DNA of 7,938 nt from Firmicutes bacterium UBA995 (GTDB lineage Bacteria; Bacillota; Sulfobacillia; UBA995), in the NCBI GenBank assembly GCA_002291985.1, contig DBBB01000067.1:1-7938 (forward strand), in the 5' to 3' direction. Positions 1-6,783 of this stretch are shown in pieces (within the stretch, counting starts at the first letter, position 1; each line of letters starts with the position of its first letter). The notes under the pieces are model-generated. The model had not been told where the DNA came from. It worked only from the letters and a program-made list of their open reading frames with translations, and searched no databases. The translations under genes and the position numbers were made by a program.

Positions 1-1
1 G

Positions 2-772
2 ATCGGGCGCCAGTCGGCGCTGCTGGGCGCCGGACAGCAGGTTGCTCGCGAGACGCGCCAGTACCTCGAGTCGAGCGGTAAGACGGAGACGCTGCGCCGT
101 AAAGAGCAAGCCGACGATTACCGCTACTTCCCCGACCCTGACCTCTTGCGGCTGCGGGTTGACGCCGAGTGGCTCAAGCAGCTGCTCGGGCAACTCCCCG
201 AACTGCCGGCGGCCAGGCGCCAACGCTACCGGCAAGAACTGGAGCTGCCCGACCAGGATGCCGAACAACTGGTAGCCAGTCTGCCCCTGGCCCGCTTCTT
301 CGAGGCGGTGGTAGCTTTGGGCGCCGGTGCGCGGGTTGCCGCCAACTGGACGTTGGTGGAGTTAGGGAGACTGATGAACGCCCACGACCGCCCGGGGGAC
401 GATATTCCCCTTCCCCCCGGGCACCTGGTGGAGTTGATTGCCCTCGTGCAGTCAGGGGTCTTGAGCCGTTCGCTGGCCAGGGAGGTCATGGAGGAGAGCT
501 TCAAAACCGGGCGCCCGCCCCGGACCATCGTCGCCGCCTCGGGCGTCGCCCAGCTCACCGATGAGACCGAGGTTGCCGCCATGGTAGAGCAAGTAGTCGC
601 CGCGCATCCGGGCCCGGCAGGCGACTACCGCGCTGGCAAAGAGCGGGCGCTGGACTTCCTCGTGGGCCAGGTCATGCGGGCCAGCCGCGGCCGGGCCAAC
701 CCCGCGCTCGTCACCCGCATCCTGCGCGAGCGGCTGGCCGAGTTCACAGCACCTGCAGAAAAAGGCACTTGA
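2..772 (+). CDS. gatB: Asp-tRNA(Asn)/Glu-tRNA(Gln) amidotransferase subunit B, 3' part (5' end outside window)
   Basis: GatB is the kinase/transamidase subunit of the GatCAB complex. It phosphorylates misacylated Glu-tRNA(Gln) or Asp-tRNA(Asn) and converts it to the amide using ammonia delivered from GatA. The frame is open from base 2 and ends at TGA 770-772, giving 256 visible codons, about half of the usual ~475 residues. Visible residues 1-20 carry the RQ...ETR stretch of the catalytic domain, and residues 38-48 are DDYRYFPDPDL, the family hallmark (the first position is often H instead of D). The rest is the helical region and the YqeY-like tRNA-binding tail, including ESFKTGRPP, GKERALDFLVGQVMRASRG and RANP, close to the family consensus GKxKAxGFLVGQVMKxTxGxANP. 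An internal ATG at 146 is not the start, because strong GatB homology runs upstream of it to the window edge. The gene converges with the - strand genes, and its last 29 bases overlap the rlmI-like remnant. gatC and gatA would be expected upstream, outside the window. Confidence 0.96.
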   Translation: MGRQSALLGAGQQVARETRQYLESSGKTETLRRKEQADDYRYFPDPDLLRLRVDAEWLKQLLGQLPELPAARRQRYRQELELPDQDAEQLVASLPLARFFEAVVALGAGARVAANWTLVELGRLMNAHDRPGDDIPLPPGHLVELIALVQSGVLSRSLAREVMEESFKTGRPPRTIVAASGVAQLTDETEVAAMVEQVVAAHPGPAGDYRAGKERALDFLVGQVMRASRGRANPALVTRILRERLAEFTAPAEKGT

Positions 773-899
773 GATAGCGGGTCTCCGGAGCGGCCAATAG
801 CACCGGGTGATCCGGCGACTGGCCCCGCTCCTCCAGCAGCTGCAACGACCGGCAGCAGTCGCTCCGCCCCCGGGCCAGCGCCTGTACCGCCACGACTCC
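744..899 (-). pseudogene. C-terminal remnant of an RlmI-type (COG1092) class I SAM-dependent rRNA methyltransferase
   Basis: This short - strand frame ends at TGA 744-746. It reads back through 49 codons to a possible GTG at 891-893 and is closed by an in-frame TGA at 900-902. Its last ~35 residues include RSLQLLEERGQ, SPDHPVLLAAPETRYLKC and the ending LFLQVL. These match, from memory of the family, the conserved extreme C-terminus of the RlmI/YccW group of 23S rRNA m5C methyltransferases (typically ~390-400 residues, ending in PDHPxLLxxPETxYLKCxxLxx). The PUA domain, the SAM-binding domain and the catalytic cysteine motif are all missing; the space where they should be holds the ABC permease gene. 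It is therefore a decayed 3' fragment, probably not translated. The preserved codons suggest a recent truncation or an assembly chimera. A functional micro-ORF is possible but unsupported, since no convincing ribosome binding site precedes the GTG. Confidence 0.68.
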
Positions 900-933
900 T
901 CACTCATAGCCGAAAGCGTGCCTGTCGCCGGCC

Positions 934-1728
934 CTACAGGTCGCGGCGCTCCAGGGCCAGCAGGGACAGGGAGAGGGCCGCCGTTGCCGCCCCGAGCAAG
1001 ACCACGAAGTTGGACCAGACTTCGTCACCGCGCGTCAAGGCCTCGACCGGCGCGAAGTACCGGAACAGGGACACCGCCCGGTAAGGCTCGACTGCCTCCC
1101 AGATGCCCCCGATCACGTCCAGGGCATACATGGCCGCGAACAGCCCTCCCGCGAGCCCCAGCGCCTGCCGCCCGTCCCCGGTGAGAGAGCCAATGAGATG
1201 GGATGCGCCAAGGATCGACATGGCGAAGGCGAAAGTCAGCAGGCCGGCGATGATGAACTCGGGCCAGGGCGGCGGTCCGAGGTCGAGTTGGACGGCGACC
1301 ACCCGAAGACCGAGGGAAAACAGCATGGTGATTGCGAACAACCACGCGCTCGACGCGGCAAAGTAGTGCAGTACCAGGTAGGTGCGACCCACCGGCCGGC
1401 TGAAGAGCAGGTCGGCCGTACCGTCGCCTACTTCCCGGGCGACGAAGGTGCCCATGGTGGCCGCGATCATGACCAGCACCACGAGGATCAGGGGATGGCG
1501 CCAGACCAGTCCCAGAAAGGGGGTGATTCCCGTTGGCCCGACATCCCCGCCGCCGGCAATGGCCCTGAGCAACCCCTCGCCTTCTCTCATGATCGCGTCC
1601 AGCCCCCTGGGGTCCAGCGCGTCGAAAGCCGCGAGCATCAGCGCCCCGAAGCCGAGGATGCCGAGAGCCGCCCATGCCGCCCCTGGACCGCGCCTGCGCA
1701 AGTTGAAGCCGAGCAGGCGGAGGCTCAT
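934..1728 (-). CDS. ABC-2 type transporter permease subunit (exporter module 1)
   Basis: This 264-residue integral membrane protein is the likely channel partner of the ATPase encoded immediately upstream. About six hydrophobic segments can be seen, near residues 17-35, 78-97, 123-147, 157-178, 187-207 and 238-257. The segment AREVGDGTADLLFSRPVGR (97-115) is the typical ABC-2 cytoplasmic coupling loop (E..xGTx(D/E)LLxSxPxxR) that contacts the ATPase. The ATG at 1728 is chosen because it overlaps the ATPase stop codon in an ATGA arrangement (4 bp) and is preceded by an AGGAGGGAGG purine run. A longer in-frame reading to 1866 would run into the ATPase gene with non-membrane sequence and is rejected. 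The short N-terminus and the absence of a large extracellular loop separate it from the NatB-like permease at 5572-6783. The family includes bacitracin, lantibiotic and Na+ exporters; no substrate can be assigned. Confidence 0.9.
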   Translation of the reverse strand: MSLRLLGFNLRRRGPGAAWAALGILGFGALMLAAFDALDPRGLDAIMREGEGLLRAIAGGGDVGPTGITPFLGLVWRHPLILVVLVMIAATMGTFVAREVGDGTADLLFSRPVGRTYLVLHYFAASSAWLFAITMLFSLGLRVVAVQLDLGPPPWPEFIIAGLLTFAFAMSILGASHLIGSLTGDGRQALGLAGGLFAAMYALDVIGGIWEAVEPYRAVSLFRYFAPVEALTRGDEVWSNFVVLLGAATAALSLSLLALERRDL

Positions 1729-2627
1729 TGACCTCCCTCCTCCTTTGGCGAGGCGTAGAACTCCAGGAAGATCTCGTCCAGCCGGGGCGGGGCGCAAGCC
1801 AGGCTCACCACCGGCATGCGCGACAGGACCTCCAGGACCGGTGCAATAGGTCCGGCTACCGTGCATAGCAGTTGTTCAGGCCGATCGACCGCGCTTACGA
1901 CCGCCCCCGCCCGGCGCAGGGGTTCGAGGTCTACCGCGTGTTCGAGGGCCACTTCGAGGCGGTGAAGGCGCTGGCGTTGCAGGTCGGCGACCTTGCCGGT
2001 CACCAGCAGTTCGCCGGCACGGATGATGGCTACCTCCTGGCACATCTGCTCCACTTCGGCCAGCATATGGGTGGACATGAAGATGGTCGCGCCCCGGCGG
2101 TGGATGTTCTCCAGGAGTTCAAAGAAGTTCCGCCGGATGAGCGGGTCGAGGCCCCGGGAGGGCTCGTCCAGGATGAGCAGACGCGGGCGGTGCTGCACCG
2201 CCTGCACGAGACCCAGTTTCTGCTTCATGCCCGAGGAGTACTCCCGCGTCTTGCGCCGAAGGTCGGCTGCCGACAGCTCCAGCGCTTCCAGCGCCTCGCT
2301 TCGGGCGGGGGTAGCCCCATAAAACCCGCCGAGGTGGTCCAGCAACTCCCGGCCGCTCAGTTCGGGGTACAGGGCGAGTTCTCCGGGGAGATAACCCACC
2401 TCCCGGCGTATGGCCACATCCCGGCGGGGTTCGCGGCCGAAAAGGCGCGCGGTCCCTGCGGTGGGTCGGAGCAGGCCCAGCAACAGGCGGATGGTTGTCG
2501 TCTTGCCCGCCCCATTGGCGCCGAGAAACCCGAAGACCTGGCCCTCAGGCACTTCCAGGTTCAGGTCCCTGAGGGCCTTGGTCCTGCCGTAATGCTTGGT
2601 GAGATTCACGGCATGGATAGCGGCCAA
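1725..2627 (-). CDS. ABC transporter ATP-binding protein (exporter module 1)
   Basis: This is the cytoplasmic ATPase that powers the permease at 934-1728. In the 300-residue product the nucleotide-binding domain shows Walker A GANGAGKTT (36-44), signature YSSGMKQKL (130-138), Walker B LLILDEP (150-156, catalytic Glu155) and the H-loop His187 in STHML. The Q-loop region reads GYLPGE, with Gly in place of the usual Gln, a variant familiar in BcrA/NatA-like exporters. The C-terminal ~90 residues form an accessory domain of the kind found in this group. The start is TTG at 2625-2627, with GGGAGG eight bases upstream; the nearby ATG at 2612-2614 is in another frame. A 90-bp gap separates it from the PF04307-like gene upstream, and it overlaps the permease gene by 4 bp, so the two are almost certainly co-translated. 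Substrate unknown. Confidence 0.95.
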   Translation of the reverse strand: MAAIHAVNLTKHYGRTKALRDLNLEVPEGQVFGFLGANGAGKTTTIRLLLGLLRPTAGTARLFGREPRRDVAIRREVGYLPGELALYPELSGRELLDHLGGFYGATPARSEALEALELSAADLRRKTREYSSGMKQKLGLVQAVQHRPRLLILDEPSRGLDPLIRRNFFELLENIHRRGATIFMSTHMLAEVEQMCQEVAIIRAGELLVTGKVADLQRQRLHRLEVALEHAVDLEPLRRAGAVVSAVDRPEQLLCTVAGPIAPVLEVLSRMPVVSLACAPPRLDEIFLEFYASPKEEGGQ

Positions 2628-2697
2628 CCCCTTGGCCTCCCTTCCGCCCCTTGCCTCATCCTGACCCGGGGCAGGGCGCTCAGCGATCCCCGTCGCC

Positions 2698-2714
2698 CGG
2701 GCAACTCCTGCCCG
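2698..2714 (-). other. Short GC hairpin just downstream of the PF04307-like gene
   Basis: A perfect 6-bp stem (CGGGCA / TGCCCG) with a 5-base loop begins four bases after the TGA of the upstream gene, in the 90-bp spacer before the second ATPase gene. No T-run follows it on the - strand, so it is not a standard intrinsic terminator. It could be an mRNA-stabilising or processing hairpin. A chance occurrence is quite possible in DNA this GC-rich. Confidence 0.25.
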
Positions 2715-2717
2715 CGG

Positions 2718-3119
2718 TCAGGCGAGCAGGATGGCCAAGGCCGACGCCATGGCAAGGGTCACCTGAGTCAAGACCCCTGCCGGCGGCGGCCAACGGCCGT
2801 GGAGATGGTCGCCATTGTGGGTGGGGAAACCCCACCGGCCGCGCCGCAGACCCACGTGACGCGCCACCACCTCGAGGTCGGGCGCCGTCGCCGCTAGCGC
2901 GCCCCACCAACTTGCCGTGATCAGGCACGACCGCAGGATGTAGAGAGCGCCCGCGCCCACGGAAACATCGAGCAAGACGCCGCGCCAGTCCTCCGCATCA
3001 TGGTGGGGGATGAGGTCCAGGATCAGGTGAGAGGTCAAGCCGGTCGCTACCGCTGCCGCCGGTAAGCCGATGTGGGAACCCAGAGCGGCGCCCACCAGAG
3101 CGTGCGTGGTGAAGTTCAT
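2718..3119 (-). CDS. Small membrane protein of the PF04307 (YdjM-like, predicted metal-dependent hydrolase) type
   Basis: This 133-residue hydrophobic protein has an N-terminus, MNFTTHALVGAALG, and a segment SHLILDLIPHHD (30-41) that resemble the PF04307 family of membrane proteins described as predicted metal-dependent hydrolases. The conserved polar residues are candidates for metal ligands: His6, His31, Asp35, His39/His40/Asp41, Asp81, and the C-terminal cluster His101/His105/His107 in THNGDHLHG. Hydrophobic stretches lie near residues 8-35, 50-80 and 116-132. The ATG at 3119 is chosen because homologous-looking sequence starts there and GAGAG lies six bases upstream. The in-frame extension to 3224 is low-complexity and overlaps the transglycosylase stop. 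Its molecular activity is unknown, and the hydrolase label rests only on conserved His/Asp residues. It lies 85 bp downstream of the transglycosylase gene and is probably co-transcribed with it. Confidence 0.75.
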   Translation of the reverse strand: MNFTTHALVGAALGSHIGLPAAAVATGLTSHLILDLIPHHDAEDWRGVLLDVSVGAGALYILRSCLITASWWGALAATAPDLEVVARHVGLRRGRWGFPTHNGDHLHGRWPPPAGVLTQVTLAMASALAILLA

Positions 3120-3160
3120 GGAAATCTCTCGTTCAACGGGCGCGTTCGTTTCTCCTCTTC

Positions 3161-3177
3161 GGGGCAGGCTTTGCCCC
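3161..3177 (-). other. Short GC hairpin between the transglycosylase and PF04307-like genes
   Basis: A perfect 6-bp stem (GGGGCA / TGCCCC) with a 5-base loop lies 28 bases past the transglycosylase stop and 42 bases before the next start. It is followed on the - strand by GAAGAGGAG rather than a T-run, so it is not a typical terminator. It may be an intercistronic stability or processing element, or chance. Confidence 0.22.
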
Positions 3178-3204
3178 CGTGCCTCCCCCGGGGTCGATGG
3201 CGCA

Positions 3205-5373
3205 TCAGTCCGGACTGGCGCCATAGAGCCGGCGGTACATCAGCCAGTCGCCGAGCACCAGGGATATATACTCCCGGGTCTCGGTAAATCCCACCACCCA
3301 GGGGAAGTCAATCCGTTCGCGGTACTCGGGTGAGGCAACCCATCGCTGGACGCTGCCCCAACCTCCGTTGTACGCGGCGATGGCGTACAGGTACTCTCCA
3401 TCGAACGTGTCCAGCAGATGGCGGATGTACCATGCGCCGAGCAGGATGTTATGGGCCGGGTCGAACAGGGCCTCGGTACTGGATCGCCATCCCGCCCGCC
3501 CGGCAATCCATTCCCCGGTTGAAGGCAGGATCTGCATCAGCCCCCGGGCATCGGCTATCGAGATCGCGTCGGCGCGGAAGTGGCTCTCCGTGCGCATGAT
3601 GGCGAGGACGAGGAAGGGATCGAGTTGAAAGCGCTCTGCCGCTTCGCGTATGAGGTCCCAGTAAGCAAGGGGATACAAAAGGCGCAACAGCCTTTCGGAA
3701 GGCAGATGGGGGAGGAGGGCCACCGCCGCTCGCAAGGCCCGATGATAGTCGCCGCTCTCCTTCAGCCACCGGGCGGCCTGCAATCGCTCCTCGGGTGCGC
3801 CCCGGGTCAGCAGCAGGTCTACCTCCGCCCGCGCCCAATCCCGGCCGGCCTCGGCACCCAGGAAGTCGAGCAAGGCCGAGGCGAGCCTGACCGCCCCGTT
3901 GGGGACATGATCCTCGTCGACCGGGGCCGGGGGAGGGGCTGTCTCGACTCCCGCCAGGTAGGCGAGCCCGGGCGACAGGCGCCGGCGGTATTCGGCTTCG
4001 CGGCCGATTTGTCCCCGTCTCCGGGCCAGGACCAGGGAGCGCAGCGCCGCGTCATCGGCGAGGGGACTCGTGTCGAAAGCCAGGCTTTCATAGACCGCCA
4101 GGGCTTCCGGGAAACGTTCCAGCCGTTCCAGTAGCCGGGCCGCACGCCACCGGGCCTCAGCTTCGGGCGCGGCCCGGAAGGCGCTGAGGGCCTCTTCTGT
4201 CCGGCCTAGAGCCTGCAAGGCCCGGCCCCGGCCGAACGACCCCGCCCGGCCCAGGTCCGTGTATATCTCCAGCGCCTCCCGCCAGCGGCCCAGACGCTCG
4301 AGCGAGCTGGCGTATTCGGCACGGGCCCGGGCGTCACGGGGATAGTGCCGGAGGTAGGTCGAGAACTCGCGCACCGCGTCGGCGTGCCGCCGCAGGGCCT
4401 GAAGGGCACGGCCGCGATGGAGGGCGGCCGCAGGGCCTTCAACGCCATCCAGCACGGCGAGGGCTTCGTGGAAGAGACGCCGCCGATTGAACAACTCGGC
4501 CGCTTGGGCCGGCTGGGTCAATCGCCGGATGGACTCCCGGGCCTCCGCTTGCGGCAAGATGCGCGACCACTGGGCGATCGCACTTTCGACCTCCCCGGCG
4601 GCTTCGAGTGCCCGGGCGAGTTGCAGCCGCTGGGGGGGACCATCCCTCAACTCCAGGGCGAGCGTGGCATACTGGGCGGCCTGGGGCCAGTCGCCCCGCG
4701 AGGCGGCGGCCGTGGAGACGGCGGCACGGGCGTGATAACCGATAGCGTCATCCCGCCGGGCCATGGTCCGCAGTTCGTCGAGGGTGGCGGGCAGGCGCGC
4801 CCGGAGGTCCCACATGATCAGGTAGTCATCCAGAGGGAACTCGATCAGGGTTGGCCGAGCGACAACCGGCTGGGCAATCTCCGGCAACCGGTCGCGGGGA
4901 CCGAGCAAGACCGCCCGGTGTTCCGGGTGCCAGCCGGTGTCGAAGCCCAGTGCCTCGGCGATGGGGCGGATGGGGACGGCCATGGTGCCCGAGGGCAGGA
5001 TCAGGGGGGCCGCATCCATCGGCCGGTCGTGCCCGTCCGCCGTCAAGGTGGGCACACCTGGCCGCAGTCGCACCTCCCGGCCGCCTATGCCCAGGATCAG
5101 GACGCCCGACTCCGTGTCGGCCCCTTCCCGTATCGTCGATCCCAGGGCATGGGCGAGGGCCGGCAGGGTGGCGAAGGACTGACCGCGATGGATGAAGGCG
5201 GGGACCTCCATCACTCCCGTGGCGCCCTCCAGCAGATACTCGGCGCTGCCGATGAAGAAGACGCTCGACGGCAGGGGGGCCGGGGGGGCGACCGCCGGTC
5301 CCGGGAGCATGACCAGGCCCAGCAGCACCGCCACCATGATCAAGGGGATGGTGCGCCCAATCAGTGACAACAT
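3205..5373 (-). CDS. Secreted lytic transglycosylase: CuAO_N-like domain, helical repeats and C-terminal SLT domain
   Basis: This 722-residue exported protein is predicted to cleave the MurNAc-GlcNAc linkage of peptidoglycan, forming 1,6-anhydroMurNAc ends. Residues 1-29 form a signal peptide (MLSLIGR, then a hydrophobic core, ending PGPAVA before a Pro-rich linker). Residues ~40-160 resemble the copper amine oxidase N-terminal-like module (PF07833), with VPIRPIAEALG followed by VLLGPRD. Residues ~190-560 are Ala/Arg/Leu-rich TPR-like helical hairpins (e.g. ALEAAGEVESAIAQW, RALQALRRHADAVREF). Residues ~567-722 are an SLT domain with catalytic Glu596 in RTESHFRADAIS, then GLMQILPST (611-619), AYNGG (667-671) and ETREYI near the end. 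The ATG at 5373 has GGGAAGG nine bases upstream. A GTG at 5397 would add eight residues, but its AGAAGG lies only two bases away. The repeats plus SLT layout recalls Slt70; the N-terminal module is extra. Confidence 0.93.
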   Translation of the reverse strand: MLSLIGRTIPLIMVAVLLGLVMLPGPAVAPPAPLPSSVFFIGSAEYLLEGATGVMEVPAFIHRGQSFATLPALAHALGSTIREGADTESGVLILGIGGREVRLRPGVPTLTADGHDRPMDAAPLILPSGTMAVPIRPIAEALGFDTGWHPEHRAVLLGPRDRLPEIAQPVVARPTLIEFPLDDYLIMWDLRARLPATLDELRTMARRDDAIGYHARAAVSTAAASRGDWPQAAQYATLALELRDGPPQRLQLARALEAAGEVESAIAQWSRILPQAEARESIRRLTQPAQAAELFNRRRLFHEALAVLDGVEGPAAALHRGRALQALRRHADAVREFSTYLRHYPRDARARAEYASSLERLGRWREALEIYTDLGRAGSFGRGRALQALGRTEEALSAFRAAPEAEARWRAARLLERLERFPEALAVYESLAFDTSPLADDAALRSLVLARRRGQIGREAEYRRRLSPGLAYLAGVETAPPPAPVDEDHVPNGAVRLASALLDFLGAEAGRDWARAEVDLLLTRGAPEERLQAARWLKESGDYHRALRAAVALLPHLPSERLLRLLYPLAYWDLIREAAERFQLDPFLVLAIMRTESHFRADAISIADARGLMQILPSTGEWIAGRAGWRSSTEALFDPAHNILLGAWYIRHLLDTFDGEYLYAIAAYNGGWGSVQRWVASPEYRERIDFPWVVGFTETREYISLVLGDWLMYRRLYGASPD

Positions 5374-5442
5374 CGGCTGCCGCCTTCCCGGTCGCACGGC
5401 CTTCTCTACTTGCCTGATGTGTTATTCGACGTCTCCGCAGGA

Positions 5443-5470
5443 ATCCCCCGGGGGATCACCGTGACTTATA
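5443..5470 (-). promoter_or_regulatory. Possible promoter -10 with an adjacent perfect palindrome upstream of the transglycosylase gene
   Basis: In the 198-bp gap before the transglycosylase gene, the - strand carries TATAAG (5465-5470), resembling a sigma-A -10 box. A 14-base perfect palindrome ATCCCCCGGGGGAT (5443-5456) lies just downstream, where transcription would begin, and could be an operator. No good -35 hexamer is visible 16-19 bases upstream of TATAAG, so the promoter call is weak. The gap is the only one in the - strand set long enough to hold a separate promoter comfortably. Confidence 0.25.
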
Positions 5471-5549
5471 TTCCCAGGTCGCACCGGATCATGGTTGGCC
5501 GGACGTTTCTTCCGACTGGGCGGGCCGGGTATGGGCGTTGATGACCGGC

Positions 5550-5566
5550 ACGGCCGACCCGGCCGT
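5550..5566 (-). terminator. Hairpin after the NatB-like permease gene (candidate terminator without T-run)
   Basis: A perfect 7-bp GC-rich stem (ACGGCCG / CGGCCGT) with a 3-base loop starts about six bases after the TGA of the permease gene. Its position at the end of the rhodanese-ATPase-permease unit fits a transcript 3' end. No T-tract follows, so intrinsic termination would be inefficient; Rho-dependent release or an mRNA-stabilising role is as likely. Confidence 0.3.
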
Positions 5567-5571
5567 CCCCC

Positions 5572-6783
5572 TCAGGGCGTCCGTATCCACCGCCAGATCT
5601 CCTTCAACTCGGCCGGCTTGCCGTACATCAACATGCCCGCGCGGAACACCCGGGCTGCCGCCCTTCCCACTACCACCTGGCTTGCGATGAGCAGGACCGC
5701 CGCCGCGACCAGTTCCGCCACGGGTACGGTGGTCAGGCCCATGCGGACCATGATCACGAAGGGACTGGTGATGGGCAATAAGGTACCCAGGGTGGCCACG
5801 AAACCGTCCGGGTTGCCGATGGCGGGTGGGACGAAGATCACGTTGAGGAAGGGCAACATCATGATCGTCCCCTGTACGTTGCCCGCGCTCTCGAGGTCGG
5901 GGATCATGGCGCCCGAGGCGACGAACAGGGAAGCGAACAGCAGGTAACCCAGCAACGCGAAGAAACCGATCAGCGGGAGCGAGGCGACATCGATGAGTTG
6001 TCCCAGCGGCAGCCGGAAGTGGAAGTGGTTGGCCAAAAGACCCACCACGATGAAGATGGCGCCCTGAATCAGCGCCAGTCCGGAGTGACCGAATACCTTG
6101 CCGTCGAGCAGATGCCGGGGTTCGATCGAGGACAACAGCACTTCGATCATCCGCGTCCGCTTCTCCTGAAGGGTGCTGGTAAAGAGCATGGAGGCAGTGG
6201 TGAAGATGAGGATCCCGAGGAATAGCGCCAACCCTGCAGAGGCTGCCAGGCGCGCTGTACGAAGTGCCGGATCGGCCGCGCCGGGGTCGAGGGCGACGGG
6301 TACGAGAGTAGCCGGCGCCGCCAGCCATTGCTGGGTGTGGAGATCCAGCCCCACCAGGCGGGCGCGGTAATCCCGCAGCAACCCATCGACGGCTTCCAGC
6401 AGGGCAGCCTCGCGTGTCAGGGTGCCCCTGAGGCTATATACCGGCAGGCGGCCGGTCTCCACGAAGTCCTCGTTCAGCACGAGGTGGCCATGGGCGCCGC
6501 GCTCCTCGACCCGATCGCGGACGTCGCCGGGATCTCCCGTAAAAAGGATGAACTCGAGATGCTCGGGGTCGCCCGCTTCCCGCAATCGGGGAAAGGCTTC
6601 AATGTGGTCGATCACGTAATATACGGCGCGTTGCGGGCGATCCAGGCGCTCAAGGAGCCACGAGCCGCCCCCGAACACGCCCATGAGCAGCGGCGATAAG
6701 AGCAAGCCGATGACAAATTCGCGGCTGCGCAGATTGCGCATTATCTCCCATATGGCTACTTTAAGCGTCGGCGGCATCGTCAT
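5572..6783 (-). CDS. ABC-2 type (NatB-like) transporter permease (exporter module 2)
   Basis: This 403-residue membrane protein is the predicted channel partner of the ATPase at 6761-7699. It has the NatB/YhaP-like layout: one N-terminal membrane segment (~23-43), a large external domain (~45-178), then five more membrane segments near 178-203, 232-252, 271-291, 306-322 and 355-380. Between the second and third lies the classic ABC-2 cytoplasmic coupling motif, TLQEKRTRMIEVLLSSIEP, followed by GKVFG (228-232). The ATG at 6783 is used because AGGGAGG sits six bases before it; a second ATG two codons later has poorer spacing. The gene overlaps the ATPase gene by 23 bp, implying translational coupling. 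Members of this family export Na+, peptides or drugs, or have unknown substrates; none can be chosen here. Confidence 0.93.
   Translation of the reverse strand: MTMPPTLKVAIWEIMRNLRSREFVIGLLLSPLLMGVFGGGSWLLERLDRPQRAVYYVIDHIEAFPRLREAGDPEHLEFILFTGDPGDVRDRVEERGAHGHLVLNEDFVETGRLPVYSLRGTLTREAALLEAVDGLLRDYRARLVGLDLHTQQWLAAPATLVPVALDPGAADPALRTARLAASAGLALFLGILIFTTASMLFTSTLQEKRTRMIEVLLSSIEPRHLLDGKVFGHSGLALIQGAIFIVVGLLANHFHFRLPLGQLIDVASLPLIGFFALLGYLLFASLFVASGAMIPDLESAGNVQGTIMMLPFLNVIFVPPAIGNPDGFVATLGTLLPITSPFVIMVRMGLTTVPVAELVAAAVLLIASQVVVGRAAARVFRAGMLMYGKPAELKEIWRWIRTP

Noticed and set aside
146..772. GatB starting at the internal ATG 146
   Set aside because: Clear GatB sequence, including DDYRYFPDPDL, continues upstream in the same frame to base 2, so the gene is cut by the window edge.
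1729..1866. N-terminal extension of the first permease up to 1866
   Set aside because: It lies within the ATPase gene. The ATGA overlap and strong purine-rich ribosome binding site support the start at 1728.
1872..2897. Long + strand open frame of 341 codons opposite the first ABC ATPase gene
   Set aside because: It is antisense to a gene with intact Walker A, Walker B and signature motifs, and its translation shows no recognisable domain. Such frames are expected in GC-rich DNA.
4345..5367. Long + strand open frame of 340 codons opposite the transglycosylase gene
   Set aside because: It is antisense to a well-supported secreted enzyme. The Gly/Gln/Arg-rich translation is typical of a shadow frame.
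5489..6328. - strand open frame overlapping the NatB-like permease in another frame
   Set aside because: The Arg/Gly/His-rich translation lacks any domain, while the overlapping frame encodes clear membrane segments and the ABC-2 motif.
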